DNA of 38,888 nt from Microbacterium testaceum (GTDB lineage: Bacteria; Actinomycetota; Actinomycetes; Actinomycetales; Microbacteriaceae): NCBI RefSeq assembly GCF_003075375.1, contig NZ_QDFT01000030.1, positions 21 to 38,908 on the forward strand. Reading direction: 5' to 3'. Position 1 is the stretch's first letter, and every line of letters begins with the position of its first letter. The position numbers and the translations under genes are program-made. Below the pieces are notes generated by a model. It was not told where the DNA came from, searched no databases, and saw only the letters and a list, made by a program, of their open reading frames with translations. This document shows, in pieces, positions 1 to 7,912 of this stretch.

Positions 1-1
1 C

Positions 2-676
2 GCCGGCGCCGCCGTCGCCCTGCTCGTCGGCGCCGACGTCGTGTCGGGCTCCATCGTGGGTTCGCTCATCGCCGCGGCGCTCATCGGCGTGCTCGGTGCC
101 CGTGCGCGCGACCGCAACTCGATCATCGGCGTGCTCATGCCGTTCGGGTTGGGGGTCGGCATCCTGTGCCTCTCCCTCTACAACGGCCGCAGCGCGACCC
201 GCTTCAGCCTGCTGACCGGGCAGATCGTGTCGGTGCAGAGCGGTCAGCTAGGCTGGCTCGTCGTCATCGGCGTCTTCGTGCTCGTCGCCCTGCTGCTGAT
301 CTGGCGGCCCCTGCGCTTCGACTCCCTCGACCCGCAGTCCGCCGCCGCCCGCGGCGTGCCCACGACCGCGGTGTCGCTCGCGTTCATGCTGCTGCTCGGT
401 CTGATCGTGGCGGTGGCGGTGCACATCATCGGCGCGCTGCTGGTGATGGCCCTGCTCGTCACCCCCGCCGCGGCGGCCATGCGGGTGGCATCCGGCCCCC
501 TGTCGGTTCCCGTGCTGGCGGCGCTGTTCGGTTTCGTGTCGGCGGTGGGCGGCGTGCTGCTCGCGGTCGCCGGAACGCTGCCGGTCAGCCCGTACATCAC
601 GACGATCTCGTTCGCCATCTACCTCGTGTGCCGCCTGATCGGAGCCCGGCGCGATCGCGTGACCCGCGCGCTGTAG
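2..676 (+). CDS. Metal ABC transporter permease, ABC-3 (ZnuB/MntB-like) family, 5' truncated by window
   Basis: This is the C-terminal part of a polytopic permease; the frame is open from base 2, so the true start lies upstream of the window. The visible 224 residues are almost all hydrophobic, with about six membrane segments. The run of helices ending in HIIGALLVMALLVTPAAAA is the characteristic segment of ABC-3 permeases, which import Zn2+ or Mn2+ with a cognate ATPase and a lipoprotein. A downstream Fur-type regulator (2976) supports zinc as the substrate, which is inference. The ATPase and binding-protein genes would be expected just left of the window. The protein ends with a short basic tail (ARRDRVTRAL). 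Confidence 0.85.
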   Translation, partial: AGAAVALLVGADVVSGSIVGSLIAAALIGVLGARARDRNSIIGVLMPFGLGVGILCLSLYNGRSATRFSLLTGQIVSVQSGQLGWLVVIGVFVLVALLLIWRPLRFDSLDPQSAAARGVPTTAVSLAFMLLLGLIVAVAVHIIGALLVMALLVTPAAAAMRVASGPLSVPVLAALFGFVSAVGGVLLAVAGTLPVSPYITTISFAIYLVCRLIGARRDRVTRAL

Positions 677-804
677 CGGGGCCTTCGTGGATGCCGTGCG
701 GGGTGCGCGTACCGTCGAGCGCGACGCCCCGCGAGGCCGACGTTCATCAGTCTTCGGCGGCCGGTGCCAGCCGACCGGGACTCGTCCTCGACTCGTCGCC
801 GCGG

Positions 805-1302
805 TCAGTCGGCAGTACCGCGCTGGTCTTCATACGGAGCGTCGAGGTCGAACAAGCGGAGCGCGTATCCGTCGGGTACGCGTTCGGTTTCGAAGTAGGA
901 GAAGAAGATGTCGCCGGCTTCGCTGAAGTCGAAGACTTCGTCGGGATAGACCAGGGTGTGATTCTGGCCGTCGTTGAACTCGATTCGAACGGTGGGTTCG
1001 CCTGAGCGGGGTCCTCCGTGGCCGAGGACGTAGAGGCGTTCTTCGCCGTCGTCGTCGAGGCGGCGGCATTCGATGGTCATCGCCTCGGCGGTGCCCGCAG
1101 CTTGAAGGAAGGTCGAGGATCCACCGTTTTTCAGGTGTTGATAGAAATGGACGCCATCTGGAACGCGCGCAAATATGAATATGGATCGCTCCGAGCCATC
1201 TAAAAGACTTATGACGCGAGCCAAGCGGCGCCGGGGGTCGTTGCCGCCAACACTAAATTGGCTTTGAATCGTCCCTGTGTCGTAATAAAAATCTGGCATC
1301 AT
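805..1302 (-). CDS. Putative immunity protein of the adjacent toxin
   Basis: The product is a 165-residue acidic soluble protein with no signal peptide or membrane segment. I recognise no family. Its ATG start overlaps the toxin stop in an ATGA (1299-1302), so the two are translationally coupled, and it lies immediately 3' of the toxin, where cognate immunity genes of polymorphic toxins sit. The sequence alternates aromatic and acidic residues (DVFDFSEAGDIFFSYFETE, for example), typical of small immunity folds but not diagnostic. Bases about 1130-1420, covering its start and the toxin tail, look lower in G+C than the surroundings, as often seen for exchanged toxin-tip/immunity modules. Assignment is by position, not homology. 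Confidence 0.6.
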   Translation of the reverse strand: MMPDFYYDTGTIQSQFSVGGNDPRRRLARVISLLDGSERSIFIFARVPDGVHFYQHLKNGGSSTFLQAAGTAEAMTIECRRLDDDGEERLYVLGHGGPRSGEPTVRIEFNDGQNHTLVYPDEVFDFSEAGDIFFSYFETERVPDGYALRLFDLDAPYEDQRGTAD

Positions 1303-2519
1303 GGCACTCTTATCAATCTTGATGAAATAACCTCGATCAACTGTCCGTCAATCCTGCCCACCGCGGAATTGGTTTCACTGAGTGAAGAGTCGAACGCGAA
1401 CTGGTTCTTCGAGTTTGCGAGGTATCGGTCTACGGCGCTCCCGCTTTTCACTTCTACTCCCGTATACGTTCCGTCCGCATTCTTGATCAGGCCATCGAAG
1501 TAGCGCGTCTGGATGCTCCCGTCGACCCTCACCGCCACCTTGTTGCGAATCAGTTGCTCGCCATCGTCAAGGGTCATCTCCGTTTCGTCGAGTCCAATTT
1601 TCTCCTTGTCCACCCACGGTCGGCCACCCTTGCCGGTGAAGCGGCCTTTCGCGTCGCGGCCGTCGGTGCGATCGTCTCGGCTGCTCGGCGACGACACCCC
1701 GCTGTCTCCCGCGGCGTGCGCCGCGGCGTTCATGATTCCCGCACCGGCAAGGGCGGCTCCGCTTGCCACGGCGGCCGCGCCGGCAACGTTGGCGGGAACC
1801 CCGACGGTGGCACCCGCCACGGTAACGTCCGCGGCGAGACCTCCACCGAAGAGAGCCGCGCCGCCGACCATCAGTGCGGCCCCGCCCAGCATCTGCCCCA
1901 ACGCGTCGGGGTGCTCCAGCAGGGCATTGCCGACGCTGGCCAGCGCATTCGTCCGTAGTCCGCCCGCGGCCGTCGGCGCGATGCTGCGCAACACCACGGT
2001 GGCATCGGCCGCGGCATCGGCGACGGATTCGCGCGCGTAGGCGAGCAGTGCCCGCGCATCGCTCCGCGTGCTCAACCCGGGGTCGGGCAACGAGCGTGTG
2101 CCCGGTCCCGTGTAGCCGCGCGGCCCAAGCCGCGCCGGCGATTCCGCGGCCGCCGCAGCGGTGATGGCGGCAGCGTGAGCGAACATCGCGATCGCGTCGC
2201 CCGCTTTCTGCTGCCCCCACCCCAGCACGGTCGCGTACTGTTCCCACGCCCCGGCGGCGGTGTTCAGCTTCTCGGCGAGGTTGTCGCACGCCTTGATCAT
2301 GGTCGTGACGCGCCGGGCGAAGGCGTCCGCGCTCTCGCCTTCCCACCCGTCGACCTGACGCAGCCGAGCCAGCTCGTTCGCGGCTCGCGCGCATCCCGAC
2401 GCTGCGTCGCGATACTGTTCCGCATATGTGAACAACGCCCCCGGGGCGCCGGGCACGAGAGCTGTCGGATCATCTGTATCTCCGAGTTCGGCGCGGTGGG
2501 GCCCGACCGGAGATCTCAC
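1299..2519 (-). CDS. Polymorphic toxin: WXG-type N-terminal domain and PD-(D/E)xK nuclease-like C-terminus
   Basis: A 406-residue protein. Residues about 25-125 form a long helical region with WEG at 59-61, the WXG turn of ESX/type VII substrates. Residues about 155-270 are Ala/Gly-rich and hydrophobic, and a basic, polar hinge follows at 280-300. The last 100 residues look like a restriction-endonuclease fold: D342 in RYFDG, then E356-V-K358 in VEVKSG, giving the D...ExK catalytic signature. The role inferred is contact-dependent or secreted killing by DNA cleavage, neutralised by the downstream protein. Start is GTG, overlapping the upstream stop (GTGA, 2516-2519). No secretion apparatus is in the window. 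The toxic activity is predicted only. Confidence 0.7.
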   Translation of the reverse strand: MRSPVGPHRAELGDTDDPTALVPGAPGALFTYAEQYRDAASGCARAANELARLRQVDGWEGESADAFARRVTTMIKACDNLAEKLNTAAGAWEQYATVLGWGQQKAGDAIAMFAHAAAITAAAAAESPARLGPRGYTGPGTRSLPDPGLSTRSDARALLAYARESVADAAADATVVLRSIAPTAAGGLRTNALASVGNALLEHPDALGQMLGGAALMVGGAALFGGGLAADVTVAGATVGVPANVAGAAAVASGAALAGAGIMNAAAHAAGDSGVSSPSSRDDRTDGRDAKGRFTGKGGRPWVDKEKIGLDETEMTLDDGEQLIRNKVAVRVDGSIQTRYFDGLIKNADGTYTGVEVKSGSAVDRYLANSKNQFAFDSSLSETNSAVGRIDGQLIEVISSRLIRVP

Positions 2520-2848
2520 CGCGGACCAGCCGTCGGGCTGGCATCGCCAAGACCCGCGTCGATGTCGTCGACGAGCGACACCATCGCTCTTTCGCGCTCG
2601 TCCCAGAGGGTCACGGTCTGCTGCACCCCGCTCGCGAGAGTCTCGAGGTCGGCCCGCACGGCGTTCAGGGATAGTCGCAGCGCGTCGGCGGCGTCGCTAC
2701 CCGCCCGCGCCAGATCGTCGTCGTGCACCGGTGGCGGTGTGGAGACCTCGCTCGGAGCCTGGTCTCGCACGCCATCCACCCGCCGCACAAGATCGTTGAG
2801 CACGTCACCATCGATCGAGATTCGTCCCGCGGAACCCATGAACGGCAC
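2516..2848 (-). CDS. Small helical WXG100-like partner of the toxin
   Basis: A 110-residue (GTG start) or 107-residue (ATG at 2839) acidic protein with two predicted helices and a polar Pro-containing break near residue 37, no cysteine and no signal peptide. Its size, helical hairpin character and position as first gene of the toxin operon fit an EsxA/B-like or targeting partner co-secreted with the toxin. No strict WXG motif is visible; the closest is LWDER near the C-terminus, so the assignment is from context. The GTG at 2848 is preferred because GAGGGG lies 9 nt upstream. The reading frame continues far upstream but would then run antisense through zur, so the longer version is rejected. 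Overlaps the toxin start by 4 nt. Confidence 0.6.
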   Translation of the reverse strand: MPFMGSAGRISIDGDVLNDLVRRVDGVRDQAPSEVSTPPPVHDDDLARAGSDAADALRLSLNAVRADLETLASGVQQTVTLWDERERAMVSLVDDIDAGLGDASPTAGPR

Positions 2849-2962
2849 CCTAAAGTTCCCCTCTGGAAATCGCGTCCTCGCGGGCAAGAATTCACCAGCG
2901 GGCGGTCCCGTGACGTGCGCTGCGCCCACCCCCGCGCCCAGCAGATTCACCGAACCCGTCGA

Positions 2963-2968
2963 TAGACT
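2963..2968 (+). promoter_or_regulatory. Probable -10 element of zur, leaderless
   Basis: TAGACT ends 7 nt before the zur ATG, so the transcript should begin at or within a base or two of the start codon. No Shine-Dalgarno sequence is visible. The same spacing recurs at many genes here. Confidence 0.5.
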
Positions 2969-2975
2969 CGCCGCC

Positions 2976-3389
2976 ATGGTCCAGCGCAACACGTGGCAGC
3001 GCGAGCGCGTGCGCGAAGCCCTGTCGGGAGCCGGCGGGTTCGTCAGCGCGCAGTCGCTGCACGCGACCCTGCGCGACGAGAACACCGGCATCGGCCTGGC
3101 CACGGTGTACCGCACCCTCGCGGGTCTCGCCGCCCGCGGCGACGCCGACTCGCTGCAGAGTCCCGACGGCGAGAACCTGTTCCGCGCGTGCGAGACGCGG
3201 GGCCACCACCATCACCTCATCTGCCGCTCGTGCGGAAAGGCCGTCGAGATCGCGGCCACCGACGTCGAGGAGTGGGCGCAGCGCACCGCCGCCCAGCACG
3301 GCTTCACCGAGGCCGAGCACGTCGTCGACATCTTCGGCGTCTGCACCGACTGCGCCCGCGCCCGGGCTCGCGAGCGTGGCGACGAGTAG
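2976..3389 (+). CDS. zur: Fur-family regulator, probably zinc uptake regulator Zur
   Basis: A 137-residue Fur-family repressor. The N-terminal winged helix contains TGIGLATVYRTLAGLAARG, the family recognition region. The C-terminal dimerisation domain has HHHH (77-80) and two structural zinc CxxC pairs, C83/C86 and C123/C126. I favour Zur over Fur or Nur because an ABC-3 metal permease lies upstream and a permease pair with a histidine-rich protein follows in the same operon; the sequence alone does not exclude another metal. The ATG at 2976 is chosen because it lies just after a TAGACT -10 hexamer and gives the family's usual length. Its end overlaps the next gene by 14 nt. Confidence 0.85.
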   Translation: MVQRNTWQRERVREALSGAGGFVSAQSLHATLRDENTGIGLATVYRTLAGLAARGDADSLQSPDGENLFRACETRGHHHHLICRSCGKAVEIAATDVEEWAQRTAAQHGFTEAEHVVDIFGVCTDCARARARERGDE

Positions 3390-4419
3390 TCGCACCGCGG
3401 CCCCCACGCGCCGCCGTCCCGACGCCCCCCGCTCGGGCTCCTCGCGCACCCTGGTCGCCCTCGGCCTGGGCGTCGTGGTGATCACCGCGCTGTTCCTTGT
3501 CGACGCGTTCGCGCCGACGTTCTTCGCGCAGCCCCTCCCCACCCGCGCGCAGGACGGCCTGACCCTCGCCCTCAGCGTGCTGATCGAGTCGCTGCCGTTC
3601 GTCATCCTGGGCGTCCTGCTGTCGATCATCGTGCAGGTCTGGGTGCCGCCGGGGGCGATCGAGAGATGGATGCCGCGCGCGCCGTGGGCGCGCCGGGCGG
3701 TGCTGTCGCTGCTGGGCATGTTCATCCCCGTCTGCGAGTGCGGCAACGTCCCCTTCGCCCGCGGTCTGATGATGCGCGGCTTCGGGGTTTCCGACACGCT
3801 GACGTTCCTGGTCGCGGCGCCGATCGTGAACCCCATCGTCATCATCTCGACGCACGCCGCGTTCGGGTTCAGCGACGGCATCCTGGTGGCGCGCCTGATC
3901 GGCGGCTTCCTGGTCGCCAACCTCATCGGGTGGCTGTACAGCCGGCACCCCGATCCCGACAAGCTGCTCACCGAGCGCTTCCTCGAGACGTGCGAGATCG
4001 TCGTGCAGGAGCGCGGTGACCGCGGGCGGCGCACCCTCGCGCAGTTCGTGGTCGAGCTGCGCTCGGTCATGCCGGCGCTCATCATCGGCTCGCTGCTCGC
4101 GGGGGCGGTGCAGGTGCTCGTGCCCCGCAGCGCGCTGCTGGCGATCGGGTCGGATCCGGCCCTGTCGATCGCGGCGATGATGGTGCTCGCGATCGTGGTG
4201 TCGCTGTGCTCGAACGTCGACGCGTTCTTCGCCCTGTCGTTCGCGTCGACCTTCACGCCGGGCTCGATCGTCGCGTTCCTCGTCGTCGGACCGATCATCG
4301 ACCTGAAGATGATGGCGCTGCTGCGCACCACCTTCACCACACGCGTGCTTGCGGGCATGACGGTCGTGGTGGTGCTGTTCGCCTTCGCGCTGGGAACGGT
4401 GGTGAACCTCCTTGTCTAG
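3376..4419 (+). CDS. Permease of the DUF318/ArsP_1 (YcgR-like) family
   Basis: A 347-residue inner-membrane protein with about eight helices. The family signature CECGN is at residues 120-124, followed by the hydrophobic segment VAAPIVNPIVII, and the second conserved half-site is SLCSNVDAFFA. Paired Cys-containing half-sites are typical of this permease family, which in other bacteria is partnered with a YcgQ/TIGR03943 protein, exactly as here. The substrate is not established for this subgroup; zinc handling is inferred from co-transcription with the Fur-type regulator. GTG start inside the end of zur (14-nt overlap), implying translational coupling. The stop overlaps the next gene's TTG start. 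Confidence 0.85.
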   Translation: MATSSRTAAPTRRRPDAPRSGSSRTLVALGLGVVVITALFLVDAFAPTFFAQPLPTRAQDGLTLALSVLIESLPFVILGVLLSIIVQVWVPPGAIERWMPRAPWARRAVLSLLGMFIPVCECGNVPFARGLMMRGFGVSDTLTFLVAAPIVNPIVIISTHAAFGFSDGILVARLIGGFLVANLIGWLYSRHPDPDKLLTERFLETCEIVVQERGDRGRRTLAQFVVELRSVMPALIIGSLLAGAVQVLVPRSALLAIGSDPALSIAAMMVLAIVVSLCSNVDAFFALSFASTFTPGSIVAFLVVGPIIDLKMMALLRTTFTTRVLAGMTVVVVLFAFALGTVVNLLV

Positions 4420-5269
4420 ATCCGGAGCGCTGGCGACCCGCTGGCTCGGTGTGGGCCTGACCGCCTGCCTGTCGATCACCACGGTCACGCTGTGGGTGAC
4501 GGGGCGCATGTCGCTGTACATCAACCCCGACTCGGCGTGGTTCGCCGTGGGCATGTCGATCGTCGCCCTGATCGGCGCGATCGCGTCGTTCGCGCTCCCC
4601 CTGGGCGCCGAGGCCGACCACGGACACGACCACGAGCACGGGCATGCCCCGGCCGCCGCCTCGGCGCGACGCGAGGCCTTCGCGCACGCCGACCACGAGC
4701 ACTCCGATCCCCTCGACGCGCACGACCGGGCCGCGCACGAGCACCTCGCGGCCCGACCGCGGCTCACCCCCGGCGGCATCGCCGCGTTCACGGGCGGGGT
4801 CATCGCCTCCGGTGCGGTCATCGCCGTGCTGCTGACCCCCGCGGCGTCGCTGTCGACCGAGCTCGCCGTCTCGCGCGACGTGGGCGCCCCGCCGCTGTTC
4901 GCGGGCAGCGACGTGGTGACCTTGGCTGCGTCCGGCGACACCTCGCAGTTCGGCATCGGCGACTGGTCGGCGGTGTTCGCCCACGCCACCAACCCCGAGA
5001 CCTTCGACGGCAAGCCCGTCACCCTCACGGGCTTCATCACACCCGGCGGTGACGGGGCGAGCTTCGATCTGACGCGCCTGGTCATCACACACTGCGTCAT
5101 CGACGCGCAGACCGCGCGACTGCCCATCGCCGCGGCGGGGAGCGCCCCCTCGACCGGCCAATGGGTCACCGTCACCGGGACCGTGCGCTCCAGCGGCGAC
5201 GGCAAGCTCGAGGTGCAGGCCGAGCAGGTGGCGGCGATCGACGAACCGGCGGACCCCTATGAGTACTGA
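4412..5269 (+). CDS. TIGR03943-family (YcgQ-like, DUF1980) permease partner with histidine-rich loop
   Basis: A 285-residue membrane protein. Two helices near residues 10-30 and 42-64 are followed by a loop (about 70-111) with 11 histidines in 42 residues (HGHDHEHGH and more), a third helix near 122-142, then an extracytoplasmic beta-rich domain containing VTLTGFI and the conserved RLVITHCVIDA segment. This is the usual architecture of the YcgQ-like partner of DUF318 permeases. The histidine loop is a likely metal-binding site and fits zinc homeostasis. The start codon is TTG, overlapping the permease stop by 8 nt. It is the third gene of the zur operon. Confidence 0.8.
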   Translation: MSRSGALATRWLGVGLTACLSITTVTLWVTGRMSLYINPDSAWFAVGMSIVALIGAIASFALPLGAEADHGHDHEHGHAPAAASARREAFAHADHEHSDPLDAHDRAAHEHLAARPRLTPGGIAAFTGGVIASGAVIAVLLTPAASLSTELAVSRDVGAPPLFAGSDVVTLAASGDTSQFGIGDWSAVFAHATNPETFDGKPVTLTGFITPGGDGASFDLTRLVITHCVIDAQTARLPIAAAGSAPSTGQWVTVTGTVRSSGDGKLEVQAEQVAAIDEPADPYEY

Positions 5270-6665
5270 CTCCCGCCGCTCGCGCGCACGCAAGCGGCGC
5301 GGTCGGGGCTTCGCGGTCGCGTTCGCGGCGGTGCTGATGGCGCTGGTGGTCGTCGGCGGTGTCGGCGGCGTCGTCGCCGTCGCGCAGGGGCCGCGCGTCA
5401 CGGACGTGCAGGTCGACCCCGCGGCCGCCGTGGCGGCATCCGGGTCCCGCGTGATCCTCACCACGACGCAGTCGCTGCAGAGCGTGGACCCCTCGCAGGT
5501 CGAGGTCGAGCCCGCGACGCCGTTCACTGTCGACACGGCGGGCCGCAGCGTCGGCGTGCGCTTCACCCTGCCCCTGCGCGACGACACCGACTACCGCATC
5601 ACCGTCAACGGGGTGAACGGTCTGGGCGCGGGGCCGTCGTCGACGCTCACCGAGACGTTCCGCACGCCGCCCCTGCAGGCCTACCTGATGCAGCGCGGCA
5701 CCCCCGAGGGCGACACGATCTTCCGCACCGACCTGCAGGGCGAGGCGGGACTGCCGGTGTTCGTCCACCCGCACATCGAGGACTTCCGGGCGACGGCGAA
5801 CCACCTCGTCATCTCGGTGCGCGACGGCGACACCGCGCGCGTGATCGTCACCGATCCCGACGGCGGCAACCAGCGCGACATCACTCTGCCGGGACCGGGC
5901 TACGTCACCAACCTGCAGTCGGCGGATCGCGGAGAGCGCATCGGCTTCACCTTCTCGGATGCCGACCTGGGCGCCGCGGGCGGACGCGAGAGCCGCCTGT
6001 TCACGGCATCCGCGGCCGATGATGCGCCCCCGACCGAGGTCGGCCTGAACGGTGGCGACGTACGCATCGCCGACTACCGCTTCGTCCCAGACACCGACAG
6101 CATGCTCGTGCTGACGTTCGACTCGCGCCTGCTGCTCACCGACGCGCAGGGCGGCAACGCAGCGCCGCTGGGCAGCGCGGTCTCGATCGACGGCATCGCC
6201 CGCGGGTCCTCGGTCGCCGTGGTCGAACGTCTCGAGGGCATCCGCGAGATCGACCTGACCGACGGGTCGGAGCAGGAGCTGGTGCGCCCCGTCGATCCGC
6301 CGGGGCTGGCCGGTCGAGCGACCCCCGTGCCGGGAGCCGGCGCGGGGACCATCCGCTCGTTCGCCGACATCAGCGCCGACGGCGTCTCGCGGTCGACGAC
6401 CATCGCCCACGTCGACACGGCCGGCGCGGTGCGGCCCCTGCTCGAGGTGCCGGGCTCGGACACCGCTCTGCAGACTTGCGTCTCGCCGAGCGGACGCTAC
6501 GCCGCGGTGCTGGTCGCCCCGCGCGCCGTCGACAACCCCTTCGACCGGTATCAGCTGCCGTTGCCCGAGCGTCTGCTCACGCACCTGGTCGAGATCGACA
6601 CCGGCCGAGAGGTCACGGCGCTGCAGGGCTTCGACCTGTCGTGGTGCCAGGTCCCGCCGCAGTGA
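5259..6665 (+). CDS. Membrane-anchored extracellular beta-rich protein, Ig-like plus propeller-like
   Basis: A 468-residue protein. A very basic N-terminus (RRSRARKRRGRG) precedes one membrane segment (about 18-42), so it is an N-in signal anchor or an uncleaved signal peptide. Residues about 45-130 resemble a bacterial Ig-like domain (RVTDVQVDPAAAV and YRITVNGVNGLGA). The rest is repeated short strands with turns (VTDPDGGN, FSDADLG, DLTDGSE), like a WD40/TolB-type propeller. No catalytic motif was found. Its ATG overlaps the end of the metal-permease partner by 11 nt, so it is in the same transcription unit, but a role in metal handling is unproven. Confidence 0.65.
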   Translation: MSTDSRRSRARKRRGRGFAVAFAAVLMALVVVGGVGGVVAVAQGPRVTDVQVDPAAAVAASGSRVILTTTQSLQSVDPSQVEVEPATPFTVDTAGRSVGVRFTLPLRDDTDYRITVNGVNGLGAGPSSTLTETFRTPPLQAYLMQRGTPEGDTIFRTDLQGEAGLPVFVHPHIEDFRATANHLVISVRDGDTARVIVTDPDGGNQRDITLPGPGYVTNLQSADRGERIGFTFSDADLGAAGGRESRLFTASAADDAPPTEVGLNGGDVRIADYRFVPDTDSMLVLTFDSRLLLTDAQGGNAAPLGSAVSIDGIARGSSVAVVERLEGIREIDLTDGSEQELVRPVDPPGLAGRATPVPGAGAGTIRSFADISADGVSRSTTIAHVDTAGAVRPLLEVPGSDTALQTCVSPSGRYAAVLVAPRAVDNPFDRYQLPLPERLLTHLVEIDTGREVTALQGFDLSWCQVPPQ

Positions 6666-7363
6666 TGCGCCCGGCGACCCGCGCGGAGCTCTCGGTCCTG
6701 CCCGTCGAGGCCGCCCCGCTGCTGTTGGGCGGGTTGCTCGAGACGGTGGTCGCGGGGGAGCGCGTCGTCGTCCGGCTGACCGAGGTCGAGGCCTACCACG
6801 GGCGGGGGACCGGCGATCGACCCGACCCGGGGTCGCACGCCCGCATGGGGCCGACCGCGCGCAACGCGACGATGTGGGGCGAACCCGGTCACCTGTACGT
6901 CTACCTGAGCCACGGCATCCACTCATGCGTCAACGTGGTCTGCGGACCGGAGGGTGTCGCGGGGGGTGTGCTGCTGCGCGGAGCCGAGGTCGTCGAGGGC
7001 GCGGACGTCGCGCAGCGGCGCCGTCTCGAGCGACGCGGGGCCGTGCGGGCGGCACGCGACCTGGCCCGCGGTCCCGGGCGGCTCGGCGACGCGGTGGGGC
7101 TGCGGCATCCCGTCCACGACGGAATCGACGCCGTCACGGGCGCGGAACGGGCGGGGGCGCGGGCACGACTCCTGCTCCCGGATACGCCGGTCGCGGGCGT
7201 GGCGACGGGCCCGCGCGTGGGTGTCGCCGGTGTCGCCGGCACCGCGGCGTTCCCCTGGCGGTTCTGGATCGAGGGGGATGCCACGGTCTCGCCGTTCCGG
7301 TGGGGGCGCGGAGCCGCCGAGGCGGCCGCCCGTCAAGCCGACACGCCGTCCGTGCTAGACTGA
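6665..7363 (+). CDS. mpg: 3-methyladenine DNA glycosylase (AAG/MPG family)
   Basis: A 232-residue base-excision repair enzyme that removes alkylated purines. Visible family landmarks are the catalytic-Glu strand RLTEVEAYHG, the region SHARMGPTARNATMWGEPGHLYVYLSHG (given here only as landmarks), and GGVLLRGAEVVEG. The glutamate of VEAY corresponds to the water-activating Glu of human AAG. Length is normal for bacterial members. The ATG overlaps the preceding stop by one base (TGATG). The final codons contain TAGACT, which doubles as the probable -10 box of the ribosomal-protein operon downstream. Confidence 0.9.
   Translation: MRPATRAELSVLPVEAAPLLLGGLLETVVAGERVVVRLTEVEAYHGRGTGDRPDPGSHARMGPTARNATMWGEPGHLYVYLSHGIHSCVNVVCGPEGVAGGVLLRGAEVVEGADVAQRRRLERRGAVRAARDLARGPGRLGDAVGLRHPVHDGIDAVTGAERAGARARLLLPDTPVAGVATGPRVGVAGVAGTAAFPWRFWIEGDATVSPFRWGRGAAEAAARQADTPSVLD
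7356..7361 (+). promoter_or_regulatory. Probable -10 element of the rpmB-rpmG-rpsN operon
   Basis: TAGACT overlaps the last codons of the glycosylase gene. A start about 7 nt further on would put the transcript 5' end within the left arm of the leader's long stem. No clear -35 box is visible. Confidence 0.45.
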
Positions 7364-7364
7364 C

Positions 7365-7501
7365 CCCTTGTCTGCGCGCACTCCAGCACGCAGTTCGCAT
7401 CCCACACCCCGATCTCGGCTTTCCGCCGCGCTCGGATGGGGTGCAGACAAGGGATCTTGGGTGGCACCGTCCGGTGTCACGGTACAGAAGGAGACATCAC
7501 C
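7365..7501 (+). promoter_or_regulatory. Structured 5' leader of the rpmB operon
   Basis: A leader of about 137 nt contains a perfect 11-bp inverted repeat: CCCTTGTCTGC at 7365-7375 and GCAGACAAGGG at 7443-7453. CACCCC (from about 7404) can pair with GGGGTG directly inside the right arm, leaving a large asymmetric 5' internal loop. A second hairpin (GGCACC-GTCC-GGTGTC, about 7463-7478) sits just before the Shine-Dalgarno GAAGGAG at 7487-7493. The right hairpin begins with GGGTGGCACC, which resembles the T-box core, but I could not find the pairing expected of an antisequestrator. Likely a cis-regulatory leader; the ligand is unknown. Confidence 0.45.
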
Positions 7502-7738
7502 ATGGCAGCAGTGTGCCAGGTGACTGGAGCGGTTCCCGGCTTCGGTCACAACATCTCGCACTCGCACCGCCGGACGAAGCGCCGCTTCGACCCGAACGTG
7601 CAGAAGAAGACCTACTTCGTTCCGTCGCTGGGTCGCAACATCAAGCTCAACGTTTCGGCGAAGGGCATCAAGGTCATCGACGCACGCGGCATCGAGTCCG
7701 TCGTGCGTGACCTGCAGGCGAAGGGCGTGAAGCTGTAA
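7502..7738 (+). CDS. rpmB: 50S ribosomal protein L28
   Basis: A 78-residue basic protein with the L28 features [27 protein letters not shown] and the C-terminal [18 protein letters not shown]. It has only one cysteine, so it lacks the zinc ribbon of cysteine-rich L28 forms. The ATG at 7502 follows GAAGGAG by 8 nt. First gene of a three-gene operon; its stop overlaps rpmG by one base (TAATG). Confidence 0.97.
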   Translation: MAAVCQVTGAVPGFGHNISHSHRRTKRRFDPNVQKKTYFVPSLGRNIKLNVSAKGIKVIDARGIESVVRDLQAKGVKL

Positions 7739-7908
7739 TGGCGAAGAAGGCTCAGGACGTCCGTCCGATCATCAAGCTGCGTTCGACCGCCGGCACGGGG
7801 TACACCTACGTGACGCGCAAGAACCGCCGCAACAACCCCGACCGCATCGTGCTCAAGAAGTACGACCCCGTGGTCCGCAAGCACGTCGACTTCCGAGAGG
7901 AGCGCTAA
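7738..7908 (+). CDS. rpmG: 50S ribosomal protein L33, cysteine-free form
   Basis: A 56-residue protein starting [19 protein letters not shown] and continuing with the L33 segments [15 protein letters not shown] and [12 protein letters not shown]. There are no cysteines, so this is the zinc-independent form. Such paralogs are commonly Zur-repressed in actinobacteria, but no AT-rich Zur palindrome is visible at this operon's promoter. It overlaps the L28 stop by one base and is followed 4 nt later by rpsN. Confidence 0.97.
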   Translation: MAKKAQDVRPIIKLRSTAGTGYTYVTRKNRRNNPDRIVLKKYDPVVRKHVDFREER

Positions 7909-7912
7909 GCAC

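Noticed and set aside
2175..2975. Long in-frame extension upstream of the Fur-family start
   Set aside because: It lies antisense to the toxin operon and lacks any family similarity; the ATG at 2976 follows a -10 box and gives the normal length.
2849..3115. Upstream extension of the small toxin-partner frame on the minus strand
   Set aside because: It would run antisense through zur; a ribosome-binding site supports the start at 2848.
7455..7493. T-box riboswitch
   Set aside because: GGGTGGCACC matches the core, but the required antisequestrator pairing is not found and the downstream genes are ribosomal, so the class is not supported from sequence alone.
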